A stretch of DNA of 64,000 nt from Zychaea mexicana (lineage: Eukaryota > Mucoromycota > Mucoromycetes > Mucorales > Lichtheimiaceae): the NCBI RefSeq assembly GCF_025766255.1, contig NW_026516722.1, forward strand, positions 220,093 to 284,092, in the 5' to 3' direction. Within the stretch, counting starts at the first letter, position 1; each line of letters opens with the position of its first letter. Below, one piece after another: positions 46,080 through 57,859 of this stretch. Under the pieces are notes generated by a model. The model did no database searches. It had not been told where the DNA came from and saw only the letters and a program-made list of their open reading frames with translations. The translations under genes were made by a program, and so were the position numbers.

Positions 46080-46673
46080 AAAGCACCTTTGCTTGAATAC
46101 GTACAAGACGTAGGCACCATAAAGCAAAGACTAATAGTTAAAAATGCTGCTAGCCAAGCGACAGTAACAAGGGCGAAACAATAATGCTGTAAGCCAAATG
46201 AGGGACTGTTGGCCAAGTGACGATGCCGTTGACGAAATAAATTGTGGTGAGCAAATTAGTAATTCCGTTAGCGGAAAAGAGAGCCATTGACCAAGTGAGA
46301 TGCCGTTAGCGAAATAAAAAAAAACTGTAAGCAAAATAATGATGTCGTTGACCAAATAGGGGGCTGTTGTCCAAGTGACGATGCCGTTGACGAAATAAAA
46401 TGCTGTAAGCAAATTAGTAACGCCGTTAGTGAAAAAGGGGGCCGTTGACCAAGTGAAAATGCCGTTAGCGAAAAAAGGGGCCATTAGCGAAATAAAATGC
46501 TATTGGCCAAATCAAAACGCCGTTGGCCAAATGGAAAACCTCATTGGCGAAAAAGAAGCCTGCGAACGAAATGGTAAATCCCGTAAACTAAAAAAAAAAT
46601 CCCATGAGCGAAAAAAAACATCCCATTCGCGAAAATTTTAGAGCCCGTGTCCGGCATTGGATTCAAAATCCTG
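46080..46673 (-). repeat. Long structured inverted repeat, right arm
   Basis: 594 bp whose reverse complement matches 25065-25815 (start CAGGATTTTGAATCCAAT, end CAAGCAAAGGTGCTTT), differing by scattered substitutions and one missing block of about 150 bp. It is followed by TA. Its outer end lies inside an intron of the CACTA-like gene 2. Confidence 0.9.
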
Positions 46674-46754
46674 TATATATAGTAATTTATTATAAGTTAT
46701 TAGTTTTCACCAAATTTGTAAATCGATATTAATCTACTGATTAATTTGCAATAG

Positions 46755-49700
46755 AGCTCGATTCAAGCTTGAGTAAGAGCAGCAGCCAAGCAACAAGCAC
46801 GATTGACTTGCTGCAACTGCGACCAACAATTTCGACATTCGACATTACTATTGAGGGAGAAGAAGAGGACGAAAACACCGATAGTAAATTTATGTTCTCG
46901 TATAAATAAAAGATAGTAGCACAAGATTCAAATTATTAGTATCTCATTCACTATGCTTTACACAGATACTTCACGACTAGGGGTCGCAATCTAACCTGCA
47001 GGTCAAAACCGACCCACGGGTTGAGGACGGATCAATGGGTCAGGTTGATGCTTTTCAGACCCACGGGTCAACCTGTCTAACCCTTGACCCAGCCCGTTGA
47101 CCTGTTGTGACCCGTGTATACATATAATATCTATGAGGTACTTGTATTTAAGTAGTCAATCTTCTTATTGGGAAGCATCATTATTTTAAAGATGTAGTTG
47201 TCAATATGTCTGCTATAGAACTGTAACATAAAACGTACTTATATTCTTTTTCATTGTGGGATCATATTTTATACTCAAAAGTGTAAGATAAGTAAGCTAT
47301 AAGCAATATATGTAATAGTAGTAAAGAAGTAGCAATAGTACAATGAGAATAGACAATAGAGAGTGGCAGTGAGAGACGAGATTTGACAAAAGACGTAGAA
47401 GGAATTAAGAAAAGAAAAATGAAAGAAGAAGGAAGAAATGAAAAGAAAAGGGAAAAGGGAAAAGGATTAGGGGCATTTATAGGAAGTCGATTTTTAACCA
47501 CACTTTAACCATTATGTTTTCTTTAATGCATGTGAGTACAAACGATTTCTTTCGTTATGGCACAAACCCCTTTACCTTTAAATAATCACACAAAACGTAG
47601 ATATTGCTAGCACTGCTATAAATTTGCGTGCCATCATCTTAGAGAGCTGTGTATACATGTAGTTTTGCACTTCCAGTGCTCAAGCTCAGGTTGATTGACA
47701 CCTCCTTTGTCACCAAATCAAAATCAGTAGTAACCTGTCAACCCGAGTTTTGACCCGTCGGGTTGAACGGGTCAGGTCGGGTCAGTGTTTTCTTGACCCA
47801 TGGGTCAACGGGTCAGACCTTTGACCCGACCCGACCCGTCCAATTGCGACCCCTATACACGACCATCCGACTTCATTATCATGTTTTACCTTTTCCTAGC
47901 CTTGTTCCAAGATCGCTATTTGAGCAGGGCTGGTGGTGAGCTGCTCCTCCATTTTCTATCTGTCGTTTTTGTGGGTCTCTACATTCCAATCAGTATCCCA
48001 CAGTCAATGGCTACTGTACCCCGCTTATCCGGTCTTAACGAGCTCTTGGATTGCGGTCAAGCAACCGTTATATGTCCCAGCTGCCACTGCCTCTATCCCA
48101 ATGAACATATACCTACCGACTTGAAATGCTCGTTCTAGAAGTTCCCACACCATCTAATGACAGCACACTGAGCCCCATGCGGCATGAACTTGTTTCATTT
48201 GAGAAACAGAAACCTTGTACCTCCCAAAGTGTATGCGTATCATCCTGTGTCAGCAAGCCTTGCAATTATGATGCGTAGACCAGGATTCGGCGAAAAACTC
48301 CAGCACTGGAGGAAGCAAAGCCCACGACCAAATTCTTTGGATGATGTATACGATGGTCGCAAATGGTGGTCGATAATGGCGCCAGAATCCATGGCAGAAA
48401 ACCCTGTATCATTCATTGGACGTGTCGGAAATCAACACTCACTTATGTTGACGCTCAATGTCGATTGGTTCCAGTCATTCGATAAGCAGACTTCGTATTC
48501 TGTCGGTGCCCTGTATATGACAATCAATAACCTGCCACGATCTGAACGATTCAAGTCATCAAATGTCATGTTAGTCGGTATAGCACCAGGACCCCACAGA
48601 AGCTCCAAAGGTACCATTTCGATTATACTGTTGCTTATCTTTTTGCTCGTTGATTCTGGAGTCTCGCATGTGTGATTCTGATTCCCTTTCCTTTTTATAC
48701 TGATAGAGCAAATCGATAATTTCCTGTGTCCAATGGTCGACGGTCTCTTACATTTATATCATGGCAAAGATATGGTTATTGATGACGGCTCCTTGGTCAA
48801 AGTGCGAGCAGCTCTATTGTTCGTAGCATCGGACATACCGGCTTCAAGAAAGGTTTCTGGCTTTACAGGTCCAAACTCATTCTACGGATGTAACCATTGC
48901 GACATTTCCTGGCCATCGCAAGCAGAGAATCCAAGGCTGCGCGATGACTCCAACTTTGACTTTCCTTGGAGATTACGGACAAAGGCAAAGAACTTGGCAG
49001 ACGCAAAAGCTTGGAAGGCAGCAAAAACGGCTGACGAAAGGACACAGTTGGAGAAGTCAAATGGAACACGCTGGTCCAAGTTGCATCATCTTCCATACTT
49101 TGATCCTATTTCGCAGACAATAGTCGACTGTATGTACAACATGTTCTGCGGGACAGCCAAGTGCATGGCCACCATATGGAAAGATGACGGAACCTTGACC
49201 AAGGAGCATTTGACCGATATGGAGAGTTGCCTCGAAAAGATGGTGGTGCCCCCATCATACAGCATCGCTCGCGGCTGTATTGCGACTGGATTTGCTGGAA
49301 TGACGTCGGATGAATGGAGGTCGTGGACTGTTGCACTCTCGCCGTCGTTGTTGAAGGGAAGATTGCTTGGAGAAAAGATGGCACACTGGTTGCTCTTTGT
49401 CGCAGCAGCACGTCTCCTGTGTAAGCCATCCATCACCATCGCCGAAAACGAGGAAGCCCACCAACTGCTGCTCAAATTTGGCCGCGACTTTTCAAGATTG
49501 TACTCTAGAGATCAAGTCACGCCAAATATGCATTTGCATGTTCACCTTCGCGACATGGTACTCAATTTTGGCAGCTGCTATAACATGTGGGTATTCAGCT
49601 TTGAGCGGTTCAACAAGATCATCAAGAACCAGTACACCAACCAAAAAGACCGTTTCGAGCTTACGTACATAAAGAAGTTCTTAAGTGTCGTGTTCGCTGA

Positions 49701-50340
49701 TGATATGGTCCGACGAGTCGTGGTCGAGTGGTGCAGCAACAGCACGATTGCCAGACAGATTGCTGAGCTGTTGCTGCCACAATCAGAAGCCATGCAAGAG
49801 CATTACGATTGTCAGCCGTTCTTAGATCAATCGGATTTCGACTATGCCGCGGGAGTAAGCGTAGTTGGTTGGGAGCCGCTGCCACCATCATATCTTCCCC
49901 TCAAGACAGGCAAAAAAATGTACATGGATACGCGCCACTACCACTGTCTTGTCGAGTATTACCAATCGATGTTTCCAGACATAAATTTTGCGTCACTCGC
50001 TAGCACTAGTGGTAATCAGGTCAGCGATCACCTCTACAAATATGCAAAAGTCGATCTCCTAGGCCAAATGTTCATTTCCGAAATGTCTCGCCACATCAAC
50101 ACCAGCACCTATGTCCGAGTCGTTTGCCCAAGTACTCAGTTTCATACTGAAGCGATCGTTCGTCCTGGGCGCATTTTATATTTCTTTGTCCACAACCTGC
50201 ACAATCCCACCGACGGTAATTTCTGCTAGTTCGTTTTTGCTTTTGTTGAGTACCTACGACCAAATACGCAAATCTTTGAGTCGTTTAGGATGCTAGGCAT
50301 GGATGTCTACCATTTAGAAATCGAACCGTATACGTGGTAG
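46755..50340 (+). pseudogene. CACTA/Plavaka-like transposase 2, split by a hAT element
   Basis: Relative of the gene at 37824. Surviving exons: 46755-46883 (acidic end GEEEDENTD), intron 46884-46965, an exon beginning 46966 that is interrupted by the hAT element (46978-47855), intron 48611-48706, last exon to TAG 50338. Core motifs: LTLNVDWFQSF (Asp, about 48450), NNLPRSERFK, ASDIPASRKVSGF with CNHC, VDCMYNMFCGTAKCM, TPNMHLHVHL and VFSFERFNK (Glu, about 49600), then FVFAFVEYL. In-frame stops TAG 48136, TGA 48169 and TAG 50227 occur without frameshifts. The N-terminal exons are absent: the left arm of the gene is replaced by the long inverted repeat ending at 46673. Confidence 0.85.
46978..47855. 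mobile_element. Non-autonomous hAT element
   Basis: 878 bp with hAT-type ends TAGGGGTCGCAAT...ATTGCGACCCCTA. Subterminal arrays of GACCCGT/ACGGGTC occur on both sides (46990-47115 and 47735-47845). Flanking 8-bp sites are TTCACGAC (46970-46977) and TACACGAC (47856-47863), 7 of 8 identical. The interior has no transposase. It sits in a coding exon of CACTA-like gene 2. Confidence 0.85.
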
Positions 50341-50860
50341 TGTGTCGTTCCTTTGGGGAGGCTCCATTCCGGCGTTGTTGTTACCCCTATTCAAATAGAC
50401 AATAGCTGTGCTCTTACATATTTACCACGAAAAATAAAAGTAATCTACTCTTAAAAGCATAATACCCCAGGTCAGGTCTTGGTCTTTTTCTTTTTTGGCT
50501 TCACGCTGCTGTAGTTGTAGTAGAGAATAAAATAAAGAACAAGTTTTGAATTATAGAAATCGCTTCAGATTTGAAAAGCATTTTGAAGGAATCTAATGCG
50601 ATGGCGAATCAAGAAACTTGTAGATGGTCAAATAAATAAAAATGTTGAAGAATTTTGATTTAGAAATTGGCAAAAAAAAACAAAAAAAAAAAAGGAGAAG
50701 AAAGCAAAGTAGTGGAGACAAGCATAGTGGCGGTAAAAATCTCAGAGTGGGAAGAAGCACAGCAGTCCAGGTGGTGTAAAAAAGGGGTCATCCTAGATGG
50801 TTTTAGGGGAGAAGGATTTTAGTGGGGGAGCCAATTTTTATCCATTTGCTGCATCACGGC

Positions 50861-50964
50861 TCTGAAAGCGCACTAAAAGCGCTCTGAAAGAAGATTCTCA
50901 CTGAAAGCACACTGAAAGCGCACTGAAAGAAAAATTTCAGAGTACACTGAAAGCACTCTGAAAT
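50861..50964. repeat. CTGAAAGCGCA tandem repeat
   Basis: Eight to nine imperfect copies of CTGAAAGCRCA-like units, one carrying an internal TTTCAG inversion. Non-coding. Confidence 0.75.
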
Positions 50965-51037
50965 CGGGTTTTAACTCCAGTGGGCTACCAAAAGATGGGG
51001 TTTGGCAAGTACACACAACGTGTCAAAGGCAACCACC

Positions 51038-51110
51038 GGGCATGTGGCGCAATGGATAACGCACCTGACTACGAATCAGGAGATCGTAGGTTCGACCCCT
51101 ACCTTGCTCA
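51038..51110 (+). tRNA. tRNA-Arg (anticodon ACG), second copy
   Basis: Identical over 73 nt to 6301-6373, with different flanking sequence on both sides. Same perfect anticodon (CCTGA/TCAGG) and T stems (GTAGG/CCTAC); same acceptor mismatch. No intron. Confidence 0.9.
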
Positions 51111-52392
51111 CATTCCTTGATCACTACTAAGTGAGTAACTACTTTTATAGTTACTGGGTTGTTTTTTTGGCAGGTGGGTGTCGTAGCAAGATTTGACACT
51201 GACACACTGTTTCCTTTTTGGATTTTTCCCGCTCCTTTTTTGACGTATTTCATAGCTATTTCTTCTACCTATTTCTGTTCCTTCATTTTGTAACTCAATC
51301 ATCCCTTCGCCGTTATTCTATAGCTACTTCTTCCTAATTCTTCCATTCACTCGCTAGAGCTCAATCTACTGTCCAACACTACACACCTGGGCAAGAACTT
51401 TTCAGAATTGGAAATACTTTTTATGGTTAGACTCATGCAGGTTCACTAAAATTGCCTTTTATGGATGAGCAAGTACCAGCACTCACCAGCCTGAAAATGA
51501 GATGGTGGGGGGTGGGGGGTTGCATGCTAATGTATCAGTGATGGATATCAGGAGTATTCGTATTGAAAATTTTTTTATTTAATTGAATTTACAAAAAACA
51601 ATAATTCTATCACAAATCATCCTGAAGCACAAAAAAGCACAGCGAGATTTGTTTTGCTTGTTCCAATCCTAGGACACAATCCTGGGGATATCCTAGGGCA
51701 TCAGTGGGTTTCTGTAACCTATCGTTTTTATAACATGTTTGAGTCAGTATTCAAAATCAAAAGACATACACAGAAAAATGACATGCTTACCGTTCAAGAG
51801 TTTCTCGTCATTTGTTAAGATAGCCCTACAAATAGACAGCAGCACACTTGGAGAGGAAAAAAGATTGCATAGCAGCAACACAAAAGGAGTCTTTAACTTA
51901 CCAGCAGTGTATACTCTTCTTTAAGCATTTAAAGCATAAGCTAATAGTATTAATGTTGATATCACTATGATTTTATACTTACCTTTAATTTTGATGGACT
52001 TACCTGACTCATTTCGTCTCCAATAATGTAATACTTTTAGTACATTGTTAATCAACCATCTAACGCTGACACATTACCTTTATATTCAGCAGTTGTTAAA
52101 CATCCTATATTAATAATCTAAAGAGATTAGTAATAGTATGCATGCCAAGAAGTGTCGAAGACTCTGAGATGAAGAATAATAAGTTATGCTCAATGCCTCA
52201 GATGAATAATGCATGCCAAGACTAAGAAGAAAAAAGCCAAGAAGAAAAGCTTGCTGAGTCAGATTACACGTGCGTGTTGCTGCTTAATAATAAATCGGAG
52301 TTGTTCCTCTTCGTCTTGGCGAATCAGAACAATATATAAAGAGCAGCTTATGCAAATATGCTCTTCCTCAATTCTTACTTCTCTTAAGCAAA

Positions 52393-55300
52393 ATGTCACA
52401 TCAAACACAAAACATGTTCATGGGTAGATTTTCTTCAAGCCCGCATTCTACTCGCAACTATTGCAATGTTTGCAATTCAAGATACTCGCAAAAAATTAGG
52501 CATATGAGTACTCAGAAGCATCACGATAATCTTCGAAATTATGTTGAATGGAATGGAAGTTCAACTCTCAGTAATCAAAGTACTGATTATGGTATTGTGC
52601 CTAATACTAGTGCTACCCAAAGTGGTGCTTTTATAAGCGCTGAGGGCGATATAGATGATTTCGATGCTGGAGATGATAATCCTCCTGTTGTCAATGCAGC
52701 GCCTATAGAAGTGGACGACCACGGTGTTGGTAATGAAGGTGGTGATACCTTGATGCGTCCTGGTATAGAGAGCGATGTTGTAGGTAGCCAACACATGGAA
52801 GGATTTGAGGCTGAAGATGAAGAGGAAGAGGAAGCAGCCGATAGGGGTGATGATGAAAGTGGAAGTGAAACCGCAGAAGGACTTCACAGATTCACGAATG
52901 TCCTTACGAGTCTCACCACAGAGTACAGTGGAACATTCACTGGATCTTCAACTGTTCCTTTGACTGATGAAGACAGAGTCGATGAATATGGGGGTGTAAG
53001 CATGGAGACTACATGGAGAATTGAGGATGAAGTGCCAGACTCTAGCAATCCTTACTTTCCTTTCAATAACAAGCTTGAGTTTCTGCTGAGAGCCTTTTTT
53101 GACAGCAGTGATAACTTGCAATCACGCCAGGATAGACAAAAGGTTCTTGATCTTGTGGCAGCTGCTGTTGAAATTGGTTGCGATGACTATGAGAGAAAGG
53201 AAGTTAGGGTGCCTTCACTGCATTAGACAATGCGTTACGAGGAAAACAAGTGTAACGAAATTCCCACTTTCAAACCAGAATTGGTTGAAAGAGTCGTGAA
53301 GCGCGCAGGTATGGAAGAGAAGCATAAACTGTATCTTCAAAAGCCGTCCACTACTTTGAAGATCATCAATGCTAATCCTTCTATTTCGCAAAAGTTGAGT
53401 GCACTGCCTGACTATACTGAAGGCATTAGAGACTCGCCAATGCAGGGTGATAAATGGAAAACCAATCCATATTTTCAACACCCTAATGTTACAATGAATG
53501 TAGATGGTCAAGAGTTTATGTATCGGGTAGGTGATGTTGTATATGATAACACAATACCCCAGGCCACAAGATATTCATGGACAACAGGGTACAAGCTCTC
53601 AAGATTTTATACAAAAAATGGTGAAATCATGGCAGATGCTTGTATTCTTTTATTGGAAGGAACGACGAATGGATCATTGTGTGTCTGTTATCGTATAGCT
53701 GGTTCAGATGATATCATATCAGATGCAATTAAGTTGCGTGATTATCGCCTAGCTGATCACAATGATTACTTATAGAGCATCCCTCTATATTCTTTTTATT
53801 TGGACGAAAATGGACATAGTTCTTTACCTGAAGAAGTGAATGTTAGAAGCCATCCAGCATTCAATCTTCGGTTCAGTTATAATACTACACTTCCTGTTAA
53901 AATTATTCCTTTGAATATGTTTCAGGACGATACGAGTGGGAATCGTTCAAAAAAATGGAACAGGTTTGAATCGTGTTCTATGGTTCCAGCCGCGCTTCCT
54001 TTGGATGAGTGCAACAAACGAGCAAACACGCACCTGATATGCGTACATAATCGATTGTCGAGTGGTGAAATTGTGCGCTCAATTGTGGATGACCTGAAGG
54101 AGTTAGAGGAAGGTGTAGAGATGTACGATGCAGGTACAAGTAGCAAAGTCTTGGTCGTTGCACCACTCAACCTGATCACGGCAGATAACCCTGCTCATGG
54201 AGAGCTATCCTGCACGAAAAGGTTCCAGTCGGCCTCGTATCCTTGCCGTAAATGTTTCTTCAGAAAACGTAAAAACGACGAGCGGACAACTGCTAACAAC
54301 CATATTAGCGTTAAGGAACGCTCCAAATAAGAGCTGCTGAGCATCCTCTATCATAGAGATAAAACTAAAATGAAGTTAGACATAGGAGGGCGGGAAGAAA
54401 CTACTGATCACTTTGGTGTCAGCTTTTCTAGTGGTGAAGCTTTGCTGGAACTGAAAGCTTTCGACATAACAAAAGACTGTCCTAATGAGCTTTTGCATAA
54501 TATGATGCTTGGTATAACAAAGTATCTAATGACGGACACTTACTCATATTTGAAACAGGTCGAGCTATAAGATCTCGGCACCCAATTGAAAAACTATGAA
54601 TCCAAAGCCTTTGGTAGGATGGTTGGTACCAATCTGCAAAACAACGGTTCTTTTGTTGGACGTGATTACAAAATTGTTGATCAGCAGCTGCCCACTATCT
54701 TCAACCGCATGTTTAAAAATGAATGGAGTACTATGGATCCAGCACGACTTGAAGTTCTTAAGGCACTTCATAAATGTCTCGTCATACAAGGGGTATTACT
54801 CTCACTGTTCTATATACGTAGCATCAGAGGAAGCTTTGAGCATTACAAAAAGCTTGTCTATTATAAAATAGTATCGTTTCATAAGGCTCTGGATGAGATG
54901 GAGGAGGCATTTGCAAAAGTACGTAAATCGGGATCACATTCTACAAGTAAACCGAAGTTTCATCTACTTTATCATCTGCTTGACGATTTGGACAGATTTG
55001 CGTCTGCTGTCCATTTCGAATCTGAGCGCGGTGAGCAATTTAATAAGTTTATCAGAGAGAGGCTTATTAATACAAACCGCCAAAATCCATCCCGCGATGT
55101 GCTTGTTTCCTTCAGTCGATATAATGCATTCCGGCATATTATTGACGGTGGTAAGTGGTTCCCATCTGATGCTGATGAATCGGATCCAAATCAAATGGTA
55201 TCAGCTGGAAGAGGTATCATTAATTTAGTCAAAGAGCGACCTAAGTTTGAGCATTTATATCTAGGTGGTGACCGTGAGTTTTCGAACAATAACGAGTCGT

Positions 55301-55692
55301 CGCATAATATAACTGAAGGTTTGGTAGGCCATTTCCAACTTTACCATCCGCCAAGTAGTTCATATCTCAATTACCTTAGTCGTGTTAAGAAAGTAGGAAA
55401 CGCGCTCAAATTGGTCATATACAAACCTATTGCTGAATCACAGCTTGAGACAGAAGAAGAGCCTTATGAAGGATATAAAGATCACTTCAAGAACTCACTT
55501 TACGAAAACGTTAAAAAGGATGACATAGGTAATCCAATATTGTATAGACCTCACGATTATCACGAAATGTCCATGAGTGAAAATATGAGGCTCGTTGAAC
55601 CAATAGATTTCCAACGACTCCCATCTTCTGATGAAGATATGATGTACATCAACATCAGTAAGTTTGGAACACTTTGGTATTTGTTACAGTAA
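52393..55692 (+). pseudogene. C2H2/DDE-type transposase, copy B (four stops in one frame)
   Basis: One reading frame from ATG 52393 to TAA 55690-55692 (1099 codons) interrupted only by TAG 53224, TAG 53773, TAA 54328 and TAA 54568. Domains: C2H2 finger (NYCNVCNSRYSQ then KHH, residues ~18-45), long acidic region (~75-170), YRVGDVVYDNT (about 53520), QDDTSGNRSKKWNRF (about 53925), a zinc-cluster segment PCRKCFFRKRK (about 54240), DCPNELLHNMMLGITKYL (about 54475-54530), KPKFHLLYHLLDDLDRF (about 54950-55000), ESERGEQFNKFIRERL and a C-terminal SKFGTLWYL. Same architecture as 14185-17420. I place it tentatively with fungal CACTA/Plavaka-like transposases; catalytic residues are not certain. Confidence 0.75.
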
Positions 55693-56692
55693 GACAAAGT
55701 AATGTTTTTGTAAACGGTTGGTTATCTGTTGGAAGGTTTTTTAGTGAATTGACACACTATTTAACTTAAGTTAAATGTCTTATCCGCTATGCTGTCTTAG
55801 ATGGGATTCTGTCCTCCTTTGAAAAAAAAAACAAAAAAAAAACTGGCAGCTTGACAGGTTTACCGGAGGGTGATGACTTAGCGAAATTTCGAGTGATTTG
55901 AAGCAATTGTGCGACAGATGTGTGGTTTGAGGAGTGGGGGTGAATCAGATGACCCGAAATCCCCTCCTAATCCCCTTAAATCGCACCCCCAACCTCAAAT
56001 TTTGGAGTCTCCCCCACTTCATTTTTCAGGATGCACTGTATTAACCAATCAGCATTCGTTATTTGCCATCGGAGACAAAATTATTTCCTAATTTATAAAA
56101 TCCTTTGCTGGGTGTGTAGCTACAGCTATTCTTTCTATCTTCTTCTGTCGCGCAGCCGACCTTATATACATTATCTACTATATCTTGCATTTATCGTCGT
56201 ATTCAGCATTTCTGTATTACCTTGGACAAAACATATAAATACCCTTCCTCAGTATATACAATAAGGGATCATCTTCGAAGTCATCTTTTACACTCTCTTT
56301 ATTCTTGACACCTCTCTTTCTATTGGCTATGGAACTGACCCGCCAAAAGGATTTGACATGGGTCCATAGCTAATGATAAAGGATAGGAACAAAGGGCTGT
56401 CATATCTGTTGTATATTCTTCACAATATTTGAAAGTCCCTACACCTGTAAGCTATCATTTTACACCAGACCAAGTTTCTTCGGTAGATACTGAAAATGTA
56501 TAGAGAGATATAACAGAAGAGATGGGAATAGAGAAAGATAAATGGGCTTTGAGGTAAATATATATAATAGAAAGGCTCAGTATTCAATTGTTCTTTATTT
56601 CAGGCCATCAATTGATGCCTTTTTATATCTGAAAAACATTGATAATCAAATATGACGAAATGTGATTAAGACAGAGTTAGGGGTCGGCACTA
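55693..56692. other. Non-coding, includes an LTR-like fragment
   Basis: 56229-56360 resembles 6700-6830 (AAACATATAAATA, then ATCATCTTCGAAGTCATC, then CTATTGGCTATGG), so it is probably a solo LTR or LTR remnant of the same family. The rest shows nothing recognisable. Confidence 0.5.
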
Positions 56693-57189
56693 TATGAACA
56701 AAGGCGAATGCACCAAGCAATATTCTAAGCCATTTTGCCTAGAAACACATTTTGATAAAAATGGCAATTTTGAGTTATCGCTGACAACAGTTGGATAACC
56801 ACGAACTGGAGAGGACCATCAACAGCTCCGAGTATCAGATCAGCAATCAATGAATTGTGCCATATAATTTGTATCTAGCAACCAAGTATAACGCACATAT
56901 TAACGTCGAGATCTGTGCTAGCAATAAGGCAATTAAGTATCTGTATAAGTACGTATACAAGGGAACCGACTGTGCAGAGGTGGCAATTGGCTCAAATCAA
57001 GGATCAGGAGCAAATGAGGAGCATCAAGAGGATGAAATACAATCCTACATAAACGTTCGATATGTTTCTGCCACTGAAAGCTGCTGGAGAATCTTTGAAA
57101 AAGATATGCAATCCCACACTCCTGTTGTTGTCCGTTTGGATATTCATCTTCCATCAGAGGAACTCGTATATTTCAACCCTGAGGATTAA
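56693..57189 (+). pseudogene. Helitron Rep fragment
   Basis: Starts MNKGECTKQYSKPF (56693), matching the Cys box CMNDGRCSQGYPKSW of the Helitron at 20258-22700. After a frameshift and stop (about 56790-56850) it continues VPYNLYLATKYNAHINVEIC, the Y2 box AIKYLYKYVYKGTD (about 56930-56975) and RLDIHLPSEELVYF to TAA at 57187. The HUH part and the helicase are missing. It is the only Helitron piece on the plus strand. Confidence 0.85.
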
Positions 57190-57859
57190 TTCTTATACAG
57201 AGATTTAATAACATTTCTATGAAACATACCACAAAATAATGAAACCTACTATATTTCATAAATTAAACATATACAAAGAAGAACTTTATTGTTTCATTTT
57301 AAGTATAATACATCAAATACCTTCCTCTCCTTATTTCTTCCAGTCTCGCCAACGGCGAAACAAAAAACGAAGTTTTTTCTATGAGCAAAGCGAATCCAAA
57401 AAGAATTTAATAAATATAAATATGTAAAATTGGTTCCCTACCAGAAACTTTTAACCCTGAAAGGGTAATTTTACACATATGCGAATGAAATGAGCTATAT
57501 AAAAAAAACATTAATCTGTAATACAAATTTTATTTTTTAAGAAATTTATATTTTAAGGTACATGTCAGCTTAAAGGGCTTTTCTGAGCCTCAATTTTGAA
57601 CCTTAATAGAAATTCCTTGACACGCGCGATTAACATGAGATACGTTGCAACCGACAGCTCTCGATGAGAGGAACAATCTGTATACTTTTTTTTCTCTCTA
57701 CGACCTCTCGTTGCTGAGCCATTAACGTTTGAAATTTCCATTTTTAGCTGTATTTAGCTGGCAAACTGAACAAATTTGCAGAGAGCAGTTACACTATTTC
57801 GCTTCATTAAGACCTCGATTAGCAATCTCATTTAAAATTCTTTTCAATTCTACTCCACT
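57190..57859. other. Non-coding AT-rich flank
   Basis: Short Lys/Ser-rich frames only. Nothing supported. Confidence 0.4.

Larger units (their letters stand above)
50341..52392. other. Non-coding stretch containing a tRNA and short tandem repeats
   Basis: Besides the features listed separately, poly-A runs near 50670-50695 and a G-rich run GGTGGGGGGTGGGGGG near 51505-51520. No protein gene recognised before 52393. Confidence 0.5.

Noticed and set aside
46978..47855. GACCCGT/ACGGGTC arrays as a CRISPR or regulatory array
   Set aside because: They lie at the two ends of a hAT element as subterminal repeats; no regular spacer structure.
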